The translations under genes and the position numbers were made by a program. 64,000 nucleotides of DNA from positions 123,740 through 187,739 of the forward strand of contig CADADR010000005.1 in assembly GCA_902786745.1 (NCBI GenBank), given 5' to 3'. Shown here one piece after another: positions 54,045-61,129 of this stretch. The notes below the pieces were generated by a model, which did no database searches, had not been told where the DNA came from, and saw only the letters and a list, made by a program, of their open reading frames with translations. Source of the DNA: an uncultured Bacteroidia bacterium (GTDB lineage Bacteria > Bacteroidota > Bacteroidia > Bacteroidales > F082). The stretch's first letter is position 1; each line of letters begins with the position of its first letter.

Positions 54045-54860
54045 TTATTCCACCAGTCTGATCGTCCAAAAATCAGAGCAGTTCTTGGTCTTTGAAATGT
54101 AGTCGTAGGGCATCCAGAAATAGCCCTTGTCGCCCCATTCCTTGCCCCAGGAGTTGCGCACGAGAAGCAATCTTCTGTCGTTGTCATAGCCCGCTGCCAT
54201 CACGGCATGTCCGCCGAGCATCGACTCGCCTTTCTCAGGCATGGGCATGATGCCAGTCTTGGCGACCTCTTCCGACATGAAGCTGGAATATACCGAGAAA
54301 CCGAAAACAAACGGATATCCGTCGGCAAGGCAAGCGCGGATGTCGAACATGTTCGCATTGATGCGCCAATACGACAAGATCTGGTTGTCGAGAGCCGACT
54401 CGTAACATTTCTTAGGCGGTTCTTTGGTGTATTTTGCGCCAGGTTTGGTGCTCTTCGAATAAGTCCAGTCTTTTTCAAGGCACACGCCTTGCTTGTTCAA
54501 TGACTTGACGCCATCTCTCAGATAGGCGCCGCTGTCTGACAACACGGTGTCCATCATCACACGTTCGTTGTAATACAGGAAAAGCCTCGACAGTCTCTTG
54601 GTGTTTTTTTGCCCTTGCAATCTTTTGCAACATTCCACGGCGGCAAGCAGCGAATTTGCCGTACAACTCCCCAGTTCGCCTTGGTTAAATACGGGCGGAC
54701 AGATCTTCCTGAGGTCTACTTTCGACGGGAAATCACTTGCGCTGCGCAATTTCATCGGAGCTTCGTAAACATAATCCCTCTCGTCGGGAAGGTCGGGAAG
54801 CCATCCAAATTTATGCATTTTGAGAGCGGTTGCTTTAGGTTCTAGGTTTTTGTTGGTCAT
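54045..54860 (-). CDS. papain-like C1 cysteine peptidase, apparently cytosolic
   Basis: 271 residues. The opening KFGWLPDLPDERDYVYEAP is a mark of bacterial C1 peptidases. The catalytic set is Cys66 (NQGELGSCTANS), His218 (LGGHAVMAAGYD) and Asn236 (VRNSWGKEWGDKGYFWMP). No signal peptide or membrane segment is visible. The gene lies 6 bases after a chagasin-like inhibitor gene and should be co-transcribed with it. The natural substrate is unknown. Confidence 0.9.
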   Translation of the reverse strand: MTNKNLEPKATALKMHKFGWLPDLPDERDYVYEAPMKLRSASDFPSKVDLRKICPPVFNQGELGSCTANSLLAAVECCKRLQGQKNTKRLSRLFLYYNERVMMDTVLSDSGAYLRDGVKSLNKQGVCLEKDWTYSKSTKPGAKYTKEPPKKCYESALDNQILSYWRINANMFDIRACLADGYPFVFGFSVYSSFMSEEVAKTGIMPMPEKGESMLGGHAVMAAGYDNDRRLLLVRNSWGKEWGDKGYFWMPYDYISKTKNCSDFWTIRLVE

Positions 54861-54866
54861 GATATG

Positions 54867-55166
54867 CTATTTTATGGTGATATAGATTCTACAAGTGTTT
54901 AATGGCTTAATGTCTTTTTCCCAAGGTCTTTTTTCTTCGAGAACGACGATGGCTTGTCCTTCGGAATGGGCTTTGATCTCAACCAAAACAGGAAAACTCT
55001 TCCCGAGAGGTTGCTTCTCGTTGCCTTTCGATGGCGTCTTTTTGGAGAGCTGCACTTTGACGCACTCGTCATTTGAGACGACCGACCACAAATATCCCCC
55101 TCCTTCGTGACTTTCCAACTCGAAAGTGCGAGTATCTCCGGCCTTTAGTTTGAATCTCTTTCTCAT
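54867..55166 (-). CDS. chagasin-like (I42) cysteine-protease inhibitor
   Basis: 99 residues from ATG at 55166, supported by the promoter at 55206-55213. The I42 motifs are recognisable: GGGYLWSVV at about 22-30 stands in for the NPTTGYxW loop, and the RPW motif is at 80-82 (LEEKRPWEKD). No signal peptide, although many chagasins are exported. Being first in the pair, it would be made before or with the protease, which fits a guard role; this is inference. Confidence 0.8.
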   Translation of the reverse strand: MRKRFKLKAGDTRTFELESHEGGGYLWSVVSNDECVKVQLSKKTPSKGNEKQPLGKSFPVLVEIKAHSEGQAIVVLEEKRPWEKDIKPLNTCRIYITIK

Positions 55167-55205
55167 AGAAGTAGTGTTGTTGTGAATGGAACTCGTGATT
55201 TGGCA

Positions 55206-55213
55206 CAAAGATA
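55206..55213 (-). promoter_or_regulatory. -7 box of the inhibitor-protease operon
   Basis: TATCTTTG on the minus strand, 39 bases before the inhibitor ATG. Confidence 0.55.
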
Positions 55214-55252
55214 GGCTTTTTCTGAATTGAAGAGGCTTTTTACGGTTTCTTT

Positions 55253-56266
55253 TTACAGTATGATGCCATGATAGCACCGTCCCTGCCAAGTCTGACGCTC
55301 TTCCATCCGCTTTTCGATTTTAGCCAACACCTCATCATATCGAAGCTTCATCCAAGGCTCTGAAACCAAATAGCGCGGTGGTACCTCGCCGGCAAATCGC
55401 TCAATGACGATGTCGGGACTGAGCCGCTCGGCAAAGTCGATGACGAAGTCGATGTATTCCTCCAGATCGAAGAGATGGAAATGCTCGGGATGCTCAAGGT
55501 ATTCCGTGGCCATCGTGGTGCCTTTGAAGATTTGCAGTTGGTGGAACTTGACTGTGGTCAATGGCAGTTGTGAAATAATGTCGGCGGCATCGAGCATCAT
55601 GTTCTTGGTCTCTCCAGGCAGGCCGAAGATGAAATGCGCTCCACAAGGGATGCCATAGTCGGTCGTCATGCGGATAGCTTTCTCAGCCGTGGCGAAGTCG
55701 TGCCCTCGGTTGACGCATTTCAAAGTCTTGTCGTAAACGCTCTCCACGCCGTATTCCAGCATGACATAGTGCGTTTGTTGTATCTCGCTGAGGTACTTTA
55801 AAATGCTCTCGTCTACCAAATCAGGTCTTGTGCCAATGACAATACCAATGATCTGTGGGGTTACCAAGGGTTCGCAGCCCATGTCATTCCTTGCAGAGCT
55901 CGTGCGTTTGGAATCTATGGGCTGCAAAGCCTGGCTGTAAATCCTTTTCAGCTCCTCCAACGGCTTATAAGTATTCGAAAACGGCTGAAAATAAGCCAAA
56001 TACTTATTTGCCCTGCGATATCGCCTTTGGTGAAACGCTATACCTTCCTCAATCTGTTGCTTGATAGACTTCTCTGGCCGACAATACGATGGGTTGAAAG
56101 CCTCGTTGCTGCAAAAAGTACAGCCGCCCGTGCTGATTTTTCCATCGCGATTGGGACAACTGAAGCCCGCATCGATGCTAATCTTCTGCACACGTCCCCC
56201 GAACTGCTTCGTGAAGTAGTTGCTGTAGCTGTTGAACCTCCGGTTGTCGCCCCATGGATAGGTCAT
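55253..56266 (-). CDS. TIGR01212-type radical SAM protein with an in-frame palindromic insertion
   Basis: 337 residues. Cluster cysteines are Cys37, Cys49 and Cys52 (FSCPNRDGKISTGGCTFC), followed by YLAYFQPFSNTY and IVIGTRPDLVD, as in the YhcC/YtqA family. Typical length is near 300-315. Residues about 116-137 (PIDSKRTSSARNDMGCEPLV), encoded by the palindrome at 55874-55925 and its flanks, sit just before GIVIGTRPD where relatives have a short turn. The start overlaps the stop of the MbnH-like gene by ATGA, so it belongs to that operon. Reaction unknown. Confidence 0.88.
   Translation of the reverse strand: MTYPWGDNRRFNSYSNYFTKQFGGRVQKISIDAGFSCPNRDGKISTGGCTFCSNEAFNPSYCRPEKSIKQQIEEGIAFHQRRYRRANKYLAYFQPFSNTYKPLEELKRIYSQALQPIDSKRTSSARNDMGCEPLVTPQIIGIVIGTRPDLVDESILKYLSEIQQTHYVMLEYGVESVYDKTLKCVNRGHDFATAEKAIRMTTDYGIPCGAHFIFGLPGETKNMMLDAADIISQLPLTTVKFHQLQIFKGTTMATEYLEHPEHFHLFDLEEYIDFVIDFAERLSPDIVIERFAGEVPPRYLVSEPWMKLRYDEVLAKIEKRMEERQTWQGRCYHGIIL
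55874..55925. repeat. 52-bp nested palindromic element inside a coding sequence
   Basis: Outer arms GCAGCCCAT (55874-55882) and ATGGGCTGC (55917-55925), then GTC, inner arms ATTCC and GGAAT, then CT. Same plan as the intergenic copy at 3617-3668, with compensating changes in both stems. Confidence 0.85.
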
Positions 56267-57309
56267 GGCCTGGAATAATCTGTGTTGTTCAAAAACGTTT
56301 CATCTGTCAAGGTGTTCAAAAACGCCTTCAACTGCGTTTTTTCAATATCCGTAAGCTGCACTCCACCGTCCATCACATGGTGCATCAGCGGGTTGATGTT
56401 CTCGGAATCCTTCACGCCTTCGCTATAGAAGTCGATGACCTCGTCAAGGGTGGTGAAACGCCCATCGTGCATATAAGGCGCCGAAACGGCGATGTTGCGT
56501 AGGGTAGGGGCTTTGTAGGCACCACGGTCCCAATGGCTTCCCGTGACGGCAGAACGGTCTTCGGGGTCGTTGAACTCGTCGTCCAAGCCATTGTTGTAAA
56601 ACAGGTTGGTGGTCATCAGAGCCAGCCCGCCGCCACCATGGCAGTGGAAGCAGTCGGCGCCTTCTTCGGTGCAAAAAAGTTCATAACCAGCCATCTCGTC
56701 TTCGGTAAGATCTTCTTCGCCTAACAGATAACGGTCGAATTTGCTGTCGGAAGAAACCAAACTTCTCACAAATTGTGCAATGGCTTTTTCCACATTGACA
56801 AAGGTGATTTCCCGGTTGCCGAAGGCTTTCTCGAACAACTCAGGGTAGTCGTCAGTCTTCTGCAAGTATTTGACTACCTGGTTGGTGTCGGCATTGATCT
56901 CCACGGGACTGGTGACTGCCGCCAACACCATGTCCTCCAACGTGGCCACACCGCCATTCCAGCCCAATCCAGTGCGGTTCCATGCCAAGTTGATGAGCGG
57001 CAACATGGCATGATGGGTATTTGTCGGGGCACCATATTCAAAGCTGTTTTCCTGGTGATGGCACGAGGAGCAGCTTCGGATGCCATCAGTGCCGTCGCGA
57101 CCGGATAAACGTGAGTCGTAGAAGAGTTTCCTGCCCAAAGCTACGCCTTCCTCGGTCATGGGATTGTCGGCAGGGATGTTGTTTTTGGTGGGGAAGTAAG
57201 AAGGCTGCGACAAATAGTAAGGGGTGGCTTGGTATGTGGGGCCGTGCTCTGGAATACAGCCGGCCATACCGAGCAAAATCAAAAACAATATGAACACGGT
57301 TTTTTTCAT
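56263..57309 (-). CDS. di-heme cytochrome c peroxidase-like lipoprotein, MbnH-like
   Basis: 348 residues from ATG at 57309. A lipoprotein signal ends at Cys18 (LILLGMAGC). Two heme c sites are Cys80-Cys83-His84 (CSSCHH) and Cys220-Cys223-His224 (CFHCHG). The flow is that of the CCP/MauG superfamily (PMTEEGVALGRKLFYD; KAPTLRNIAVSAPYMHDGR). Located immediately after an MbnP-like gene with ATGA overlap, so it is better read as MbnH-like, the enzyme that oxidises a tryptophan of MbnP to kynurenine for copper binding, than as a peroxide-detoxifying peroxidase. Overlaps the radical SAM gene too. Confidence 0.85.
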   Translation of the reverse strand: MKKTVFILFLILLGMAGCIPEHGPTYQATPYYLSQPSYFPTKNNIPADNPMTEEGVALGRKLFYDSRLSGRDGTDGIRSCSSCHHQENSFEYGAPTNTHHAMLPLINLAWNRTGLGWNGGVATLEDMVLAAVTSPVEINADTNQVVKYLQKTDDYPELFEKAFGNREITFVNVEKAIAQFVRSLVSSDSKFDRYLLGEEDLTEDEMAGYELFCTEEGADCFHCHGGGGLALMTTNLFYNNGLDDEFNDPEDRSAVTGSHWDRGAYKAPTLRNIAVSAPYMHDGRFTTLDEVIDFYSEGVKDSENINPLMHHVMDGGVQLTDIEKTQLKAFLNTLTDETFLNNTDYSRP

Positions 57310-58241
57310 GATTGCTCCTCGTCTTTGCCGTGGATTTGCGCTATCGTCGTTTTCACGTTTTGCCAAGTCCAAAAGCCAGGTTTAGGAGCTGCTTTTTTCA
57401 TGAGTGCTCTGAATGTTTCCTCCATATGTTCGCCTTTCTTCATGCTTGTGTGTTTATTGTCCGATTGTGTGATGATTTTGAAGACGTCGTTGCCATTGAC
57501 GTTAAGCATTCTTTGCGCCTCTTGATTCTGCATGATATGACTGCCCCAGACATTGAAATCGTAGGTGTGCGGGTTGCGGAACCAGTTGTCGATGACCATG
57601 GCAAGATGGATTTGGTTTTCATGGTTGGCCTTAATGGTAAGGTCAATGGGAATCTCAACGATGAAGTAGTTTTGGTAAAACTGAGTGCAATCCTCGTTTT
57701 GCCCAATGCCGAGATGAATGGCCAAAGGCGCAAGCCGACCTTCTTCGTTCACGTATTTCCCGTTTAGTTTCATGTAATGGTAGCCACCACCCATCATGTC
57801 GGGCCAAAACATCTCCGACTCGGGTGGGTCGTTGAAGAGACCGGTGTAGTTATCGTTTTCGTCCAATCCGAAAGTGAAACGGATGGCGTTGTAATGCCCC
57901 ACATTCACAGGCTTTGCATGCAGTGTTTGCGATTCCGGGATGTTGGTGTCGATGTAAAAGAAACGACAGAGGTCCAAAGTGTCGGAAACGCCACGTTGAT
58001 GAAGCATGGTCCAGTCGCCAGCCTCGTTTTTCAACTCGATGTTGGAAAGGAACCATTGCACCTCTGTGATGAGAAAGATATTGCCTGCTTCGTTGGTGTA
58101 GCATAGGGTGTCGAGCAGCAATGGACCTTCGTTGATTTGATAGTCAACCAAAAGGTCAAAGTCGGCTTGCTCACTTGGTTTGTTGCAGGAGTACAAGGCC
58201 GTCATTGCGAGGAGTACTATGAACCAGAGTCTTTTCTTCAT
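57306..58241 (-). CDS. MbnP-like lipoprotein
   Basis: 311 residues. Lipoprotein signal ending at Cys19 (MTALYSC). The MbnP-type fold is suggested by DFDLLVDYQINEGPLLLD, FLITEVQWFLSNIELKN, GHYNAIRFTFGLDEND and the segment MFWPDMMGGGYHYMKLNGKY, which holds Trp146 where the family usually has a tryptophan next to a GY-F-K-G pattern. MbnP of methanotrophs binds copper after MbnH converts a Trp to kynurenine. First gene of the three-gene operon with the di-heme protein. The C-terminal FWTWQ is an extra aromatic patch. Confidence 0.8.
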   Translation of the reverse strand: MKKRLWFIVLLAMTALYSCNKPSEQADFDLLVDYQINEGPLLLDTLCYTNEAGNIFLITEVQWFLSNIELKNEAGDWTMLHQRGVSDTLDLCRFFYIDTNIPESQTLHAKPVNVGHYNAIRFTFGLDENDNYTGLFNDPPESEMFWPDMMGGGYHYMKLNGKYVNEEGRLAPLAIHLGIGQNEDCTQFYQNYFIVEIPIDLTIKANHENQIHLAMVIDNWFRNPHTYDFNVWGSHIMQNQEAQRMLNVNGNDVFKIITQSDNKHTSMKKGEHMEETFRALMKKAAPKPGFWTWQNVKTTIAQIHGKDEEQS

Positions 58242-58301
58242 GAATTCTCCTTGATTCTTTCAATTCAGCGGCGAAGATACAAAAATTTTGCCAAAAATGT
58301 G

Positions 58302-58309
58302 TAATTTTG
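58302..58309 (+). promoter_or_regulatory. -7 box of the Smr-protein gene
   Basis: TAATTTTG, 20 bases before the ATG at 58330. Confidence 0.55.
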
Positions 58310-58329
58310 CCGACCTAATCAGAAAAACG

Positions 58330-59418
58330 ATGGCAGACTTTAAGATAGGAGATAAAGTGAATTTCCTCAGCACCGTTGGTGGAGGAAAGATTACGAAAAT
58401 CATAGATTCCCGTATGGTGATGGTCGAAGTGGAAGACGGCTTCGAAATCCCGACTTTGATTACAGATTTGGTGCTTGACTACCGTTCCATGCCTGCTCCG
58501 AGCAAGCAGCAACAGACGGTCGACAAGGTGCAGAAAGAGGTCCAAGGTCAGGAGTTACTAAAGCAACAGCAGGCCGAAGAGGCCCGAAAGGGAGGCCTGC
58601 GTCGCTATGCTAAGGAGGCTGAGAAGGAAGGCGTTTATATGGCTTTTGTGCCTCATGAACAGCAATGGCTCCTCACAGGTCCGCTCGATGTGGTGCTGGT
58701 CAACCATACACCCTACGAGATGCTTTACACTTTCACCATCAAGGAGGAAGACAAGTTCGCCAATGTGGACTACGGTCAAGTCGACAAATACGAGAAAATC
58801 GTCATCGAGACCATCTCGCGCGACGACCTCGAGTATTGGCTTAACGGCGTGGTGCAAGCTATCTTGACCACTGAGTCATCTGATAGTTTGTTGCTCCCAC
58901 TGAATGCACCTTTTTCGCTGCGCCCAGGCCGATTCTTTAAGGAAGGTAGTTACCTGCCCTCTGGCGTTTTGGGTGAGAAGTCGGTGATGATTTGCCTCTC
59001 TGAGCTCATCGCTTTGAAGCATGGTGATAGTGATTTCACCAAGATTTTAAAGGAAGGCGTCGGCTCACAAGCGCCTGCCAAGGATTTGGTGAAGAAGGAA
59101 TCGCCCATCGACAAACATAGGGTGGCTCCAGGCGAGGCTGTTGTTGACTTGCACATCGGCGAGTTGGTCGACAACATTCTTGGTCTTTCAAGCCACGATA
59201 TGTTCAAGATCCAGACGGATTATTTCAAGAAGATGCTCGATAGCGCCATTGCTGCCGAATACAACAAGGTGACTTTTATCCATGGTGTGGGAAATGGCGT
59301 GCTGAAGAATGCCATCATCGAGGCCTTGAAGGACTATAAGAACACCGAAAACCGCATGGCCAGCATCGCCAAGTTCGGCGTCGGGGCTATCGATGTGATT
59401 ATTACGGATAAACAATGA
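58330..59418 (+). CDS. DUF2027/Smr-domain protein
   Basis: 362 residues from ATG at 58330 (MADFKIGDKVNFL); an earlier in-frame ATG at 58288 overlaps the promoter. An N-terminal SH3-like segment, a coiled, Gln- and Lys-rich linker (QKEVQGQELLKQQQAEE), a DUF2027 middle domain and a C-terminal Smr domain with VVDLHIGELVDN and FIHGVGNGVLKNAI. Smr domains are DNA or RNA nicking modules; this Bacteroidota form lacks MutS parts. Function not settled. Confidence 0.88.
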   Translation: MADFKIGDKVNFLSTVGGGKITKIIDSRMVMVEVEDGFEIPTLITDLVLDYRSMPAPSKQQQTVDKVQKEVQGQELLKQQQAEEARKGGLRRYAKEAEKEGVYMAFVPHEQQWLLTGPLDVVLVNHTPYEMLYTFTIKEEDKFANVDYGQVDKYEKIVIETISRDDLEYWLNGVVQAILTTESSDSLLLPLNAPFSLRPGRFFKEGSYLPSGVLGEKSVMICLSELIALKHGDSDFTKILKEGVGSQAPAKDLVKKESPIDKHRVAPGEAVVDLHIGELVDNILGLSSHDMFKIQTDYFKKMLDSAIAAEYNKVTFIHGVGNGVLKNAIIEALKDYKNTENRMASIAKFGVGAIDVIITDKQ

Positions 59419-59443
59419 AAAAGCCAAGCTGGCTTGGCTTTTT
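59418..59443. terminator. bidirectional terminator overlapping the Smr stop
   Basis: AAAAAGCCAAGC and GCTTGGCTTTTT form a perfect 12-bp stem with a TG loop. It begins on the last base of the TGA stop and also ends the tRNA on the other strand. Confidence 0.88.
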
Positions 59444-59446
59444 CAT

Positions 59447-59521
59447 TGGTGAACCCGCAGGGAATCGAACCCTGAGCTAAGGAACCGGAATCCTTTATTT
59501 TATCCATTAAACTACGGGTCC
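59447..59521 (-). tRNA. tRNA-Arg (anticodon CCG)
   Basis: Minus-strand cloverleaf: acceptor GGACCCG/CGGGTTC, D stem GTTT/AAAT, anticodon arm AAGGA-TTCCGGT-TCCTT with anticodon CCG, T arm CAGGG-TTCGATT-CCCTG, discriminator A and an encoded CCA at 59447-59449. It reads CGG arginine codons. Confidence 0.95.
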
Positions 59522-59561
59522 TAATTTGGCTCGCAAAATTAGTAAGATTTTGGAAATTTTG

Positions 59562-59569
59562 TAACTTTG
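59562..59569 (+). promoter_or_regulatory. -7 box of the second YitT gene
   Basis: TAACTTTG, 56 bases before the ATG at 59626. Confidence 0.5.
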
Positions 59570-59625
59570 TCGCTTCAAAAAGCATATTCTTTAATCTAAA
59601 ATACTGGATTTTAATTGTTTAAGAT

Positions 59626-60570
59626 ATGAAAAGTGGAAAACTGAAACAAGAAATCTTGGCCTATTTTTATTTGATTTTAGGCTCGGCTCTTTTCGCCGTC
59701 GGCGATGTGATGTTCGTGAATCCCTATCACTTGGCGCCTGGCGGTGTTTACGGTCTCGCCAACGTGTTTAATGCCTTATGGGGGTGGAAGATCTCCGTGT
59801 CAGGCATTTGCATGGATATTCCTTTGTTGATTATCGGTACGATTATCCTGGGACCCAAATTCGGTATCAAGACCATCATCTCAGTAATACTGATCCCCGT
59901 GTTTACTTATATTCTTGAGACATTCTGGGGATATGCACCTGTGATTCATGGCGGAGCAGTGGCAGCCGACACACAGTCCGCACTTTATTATATTGCAAAA
60001 GACGGCTCGCAGAGTTGGTTCATGCCTGATATGTTCTTGAATACGGTGGTAGCGGGTCTCATCTATGGTGTGGCTATCGGCGTCATCTTCCGTTCGGGTG
60101 CCACTTCGGGTGGTTCCGACATCATCTCCATGATTATCCACAAATACACCAAGATAAGCCTCGGAACGCTGGTGCTGATTGTCGACAGCATCATCTCGCT
60201 GACCACACTGCTTGCATTTGAAGATTTCCGTCTGCCCATCTATTCCATCATCCTTATTTTCATCGAGAGCAAGATCATCGACCTTGTGGTGGAGGGTGTG
60301 AAGAGTTACAAGACAGCCTTCATCGTTACGGATAAGATTGACGAGGTGCGTGCCTTTATCCTTAAGGATTTGGACCGCAGCGGTACCGTTTTCGCGGGTA
60401 GCGGTCTCTATCAAGGTGCTGAACGTAAGATGATTTATGTGACCCTCAACCGCAGCGATTTGGTCAAACTGAAAGCCAACCTCCGTTTCCTCGATCCGAA
60501 TGCTTTCGTCAACGTGATTGAAAGCTCCGAAATCATGGGTAACGGCTTCAAGGCATTGCCTACTGAATAG
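59626..60570 (+). CDS. YitT-family membrane protein (second copy)
   Basis: 314 residues. Same plan as the copy at 23140: membrane part (LAYFYLILGSALFAVGDVMF, NPYHLAPGGVYGLANVF, FRSGATSGGSDIISMIIHKY) and a C-terminal DUF2179 domain (AFIVTDKIDEVRAFILKDLDRSGTVFAG region). Sequence differs markedly from the first copy, so this is an old duplication or separate acquisition. Its 3' end overlaps purN on the opposite strand by 11 bases. Confidence 0.88.
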   Translation: MKSGKLKQEILAYFYLILGSALFAVGDVMFVNPYHLAPGGVYGLANVFNALWGWKISVSGICMDIPLLIIGTIILGPKFGIKTIISVILIPVFTYILETFWGYAPVIHGGAVAADTQSALYYIAKDGSQSWFMPDMFLNTVVAGLIYGVAIGVIFRSGATSGGSDIISMIIHKYTKISLGTLVLIVDSIISLTTLLAFEDFRLPIYSIILIFIESKIIDLVVEGVKSYKTAFIVTDKIDEVRAFILKDLDRSGTVFAGSGLYQGAERKMIYVTLNRSDLVKLKANLRFLDPNAFVNVIESSEIMGNGFKALPTE

Positions 60571-61129
60571 CCTTTAGGACTTGCTCAATGGCAATTGGGA
60601 AATACGCCTGCTCCAGATGGTGGATCTTTGCCGCCAGGGAGTCAGGCGTTTCTTTTTCGTCCAAGCTGACACGGGCTTGCAGGATGATCTCGCCGCTGTC
60701 GTAAATTTCGTTGACGTAGTGGACGGTAATGCCTGATTGGGCTTCTTTTGCAGCAACTACAGCCTCATGAACATGCTCACCATAAAACCCTTTGCCGCCA
60801 TATTTGGGCAAAAGGGCAGGGTGTATGTTGACAATCTTCTTCGGGAAGGCTTTGACTAGGTTCTCTGGAATCTTCCAAAGGAAACCTGCCAACACGATGA
60901 GGTCGACATGAAGGTCTAGCAGTTCCTTGATGAAGGCCTCGCTCTTGAAATCCTCTTTGGTGATCATGCGCAGAGGAATACCCAAATTCTTGGCTCGTTC
61001 AATGGAATAGGCCTTGGGATTGTTACACACCACGTTGGCGATTTCAACTTCTGGATTGTTGGCAAAATACTCGGCAATGCGCTGCAAGTTGGTGCCATTG
61101 CCTGAGACAAATATGGATAATCTTTTCAT
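60560..61129 (-). CDS. purN: phosphoribosylglycinamide formyltransferase
   Basis: 189 residues. PurN transfers formyl from 10-formyl-THF to GAR in purine synthesis. Signatures: FVSGNGTNLQRIAEYF, VCNNPKAYSIERAKNLGIP, LAGFLWKIPENLVKAFPKKIVNIHPALLPKYGGKGFYG region with the catalytic Asn-His (NIHPALLP) and SGITVHYVNEIYDSGEII. Start overlaps the stop of the upstream secreted-protein gene (ATGA). No other pur genes adjoin. Confidence 0.95.
   Translation of the reverse strand: MKRLSIFVSGNGTNLQRIAEYFANNPEVEIANVVCNNPKAYSIERAKNLGIPLRMITKEDFKSEAFIKELLDLHVDLIVLAGFLWKIPENLVKAFPKKIVNIHPALLPKYGGKGFYGEHVHEAVVAAKEAQSGITVHYVNEIYDSGEIILQARVSLDEKETPDSLAAKIHHLEQAYFPIAIEQVLKAIQ

Noticed and set aside
58288..58329. 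Earlier start of the Smr-domain gene
   Set aside because: The added residues overlap the -7 box at 58302-58309, and the SH3-like domain begins right after the ATG at 58330.
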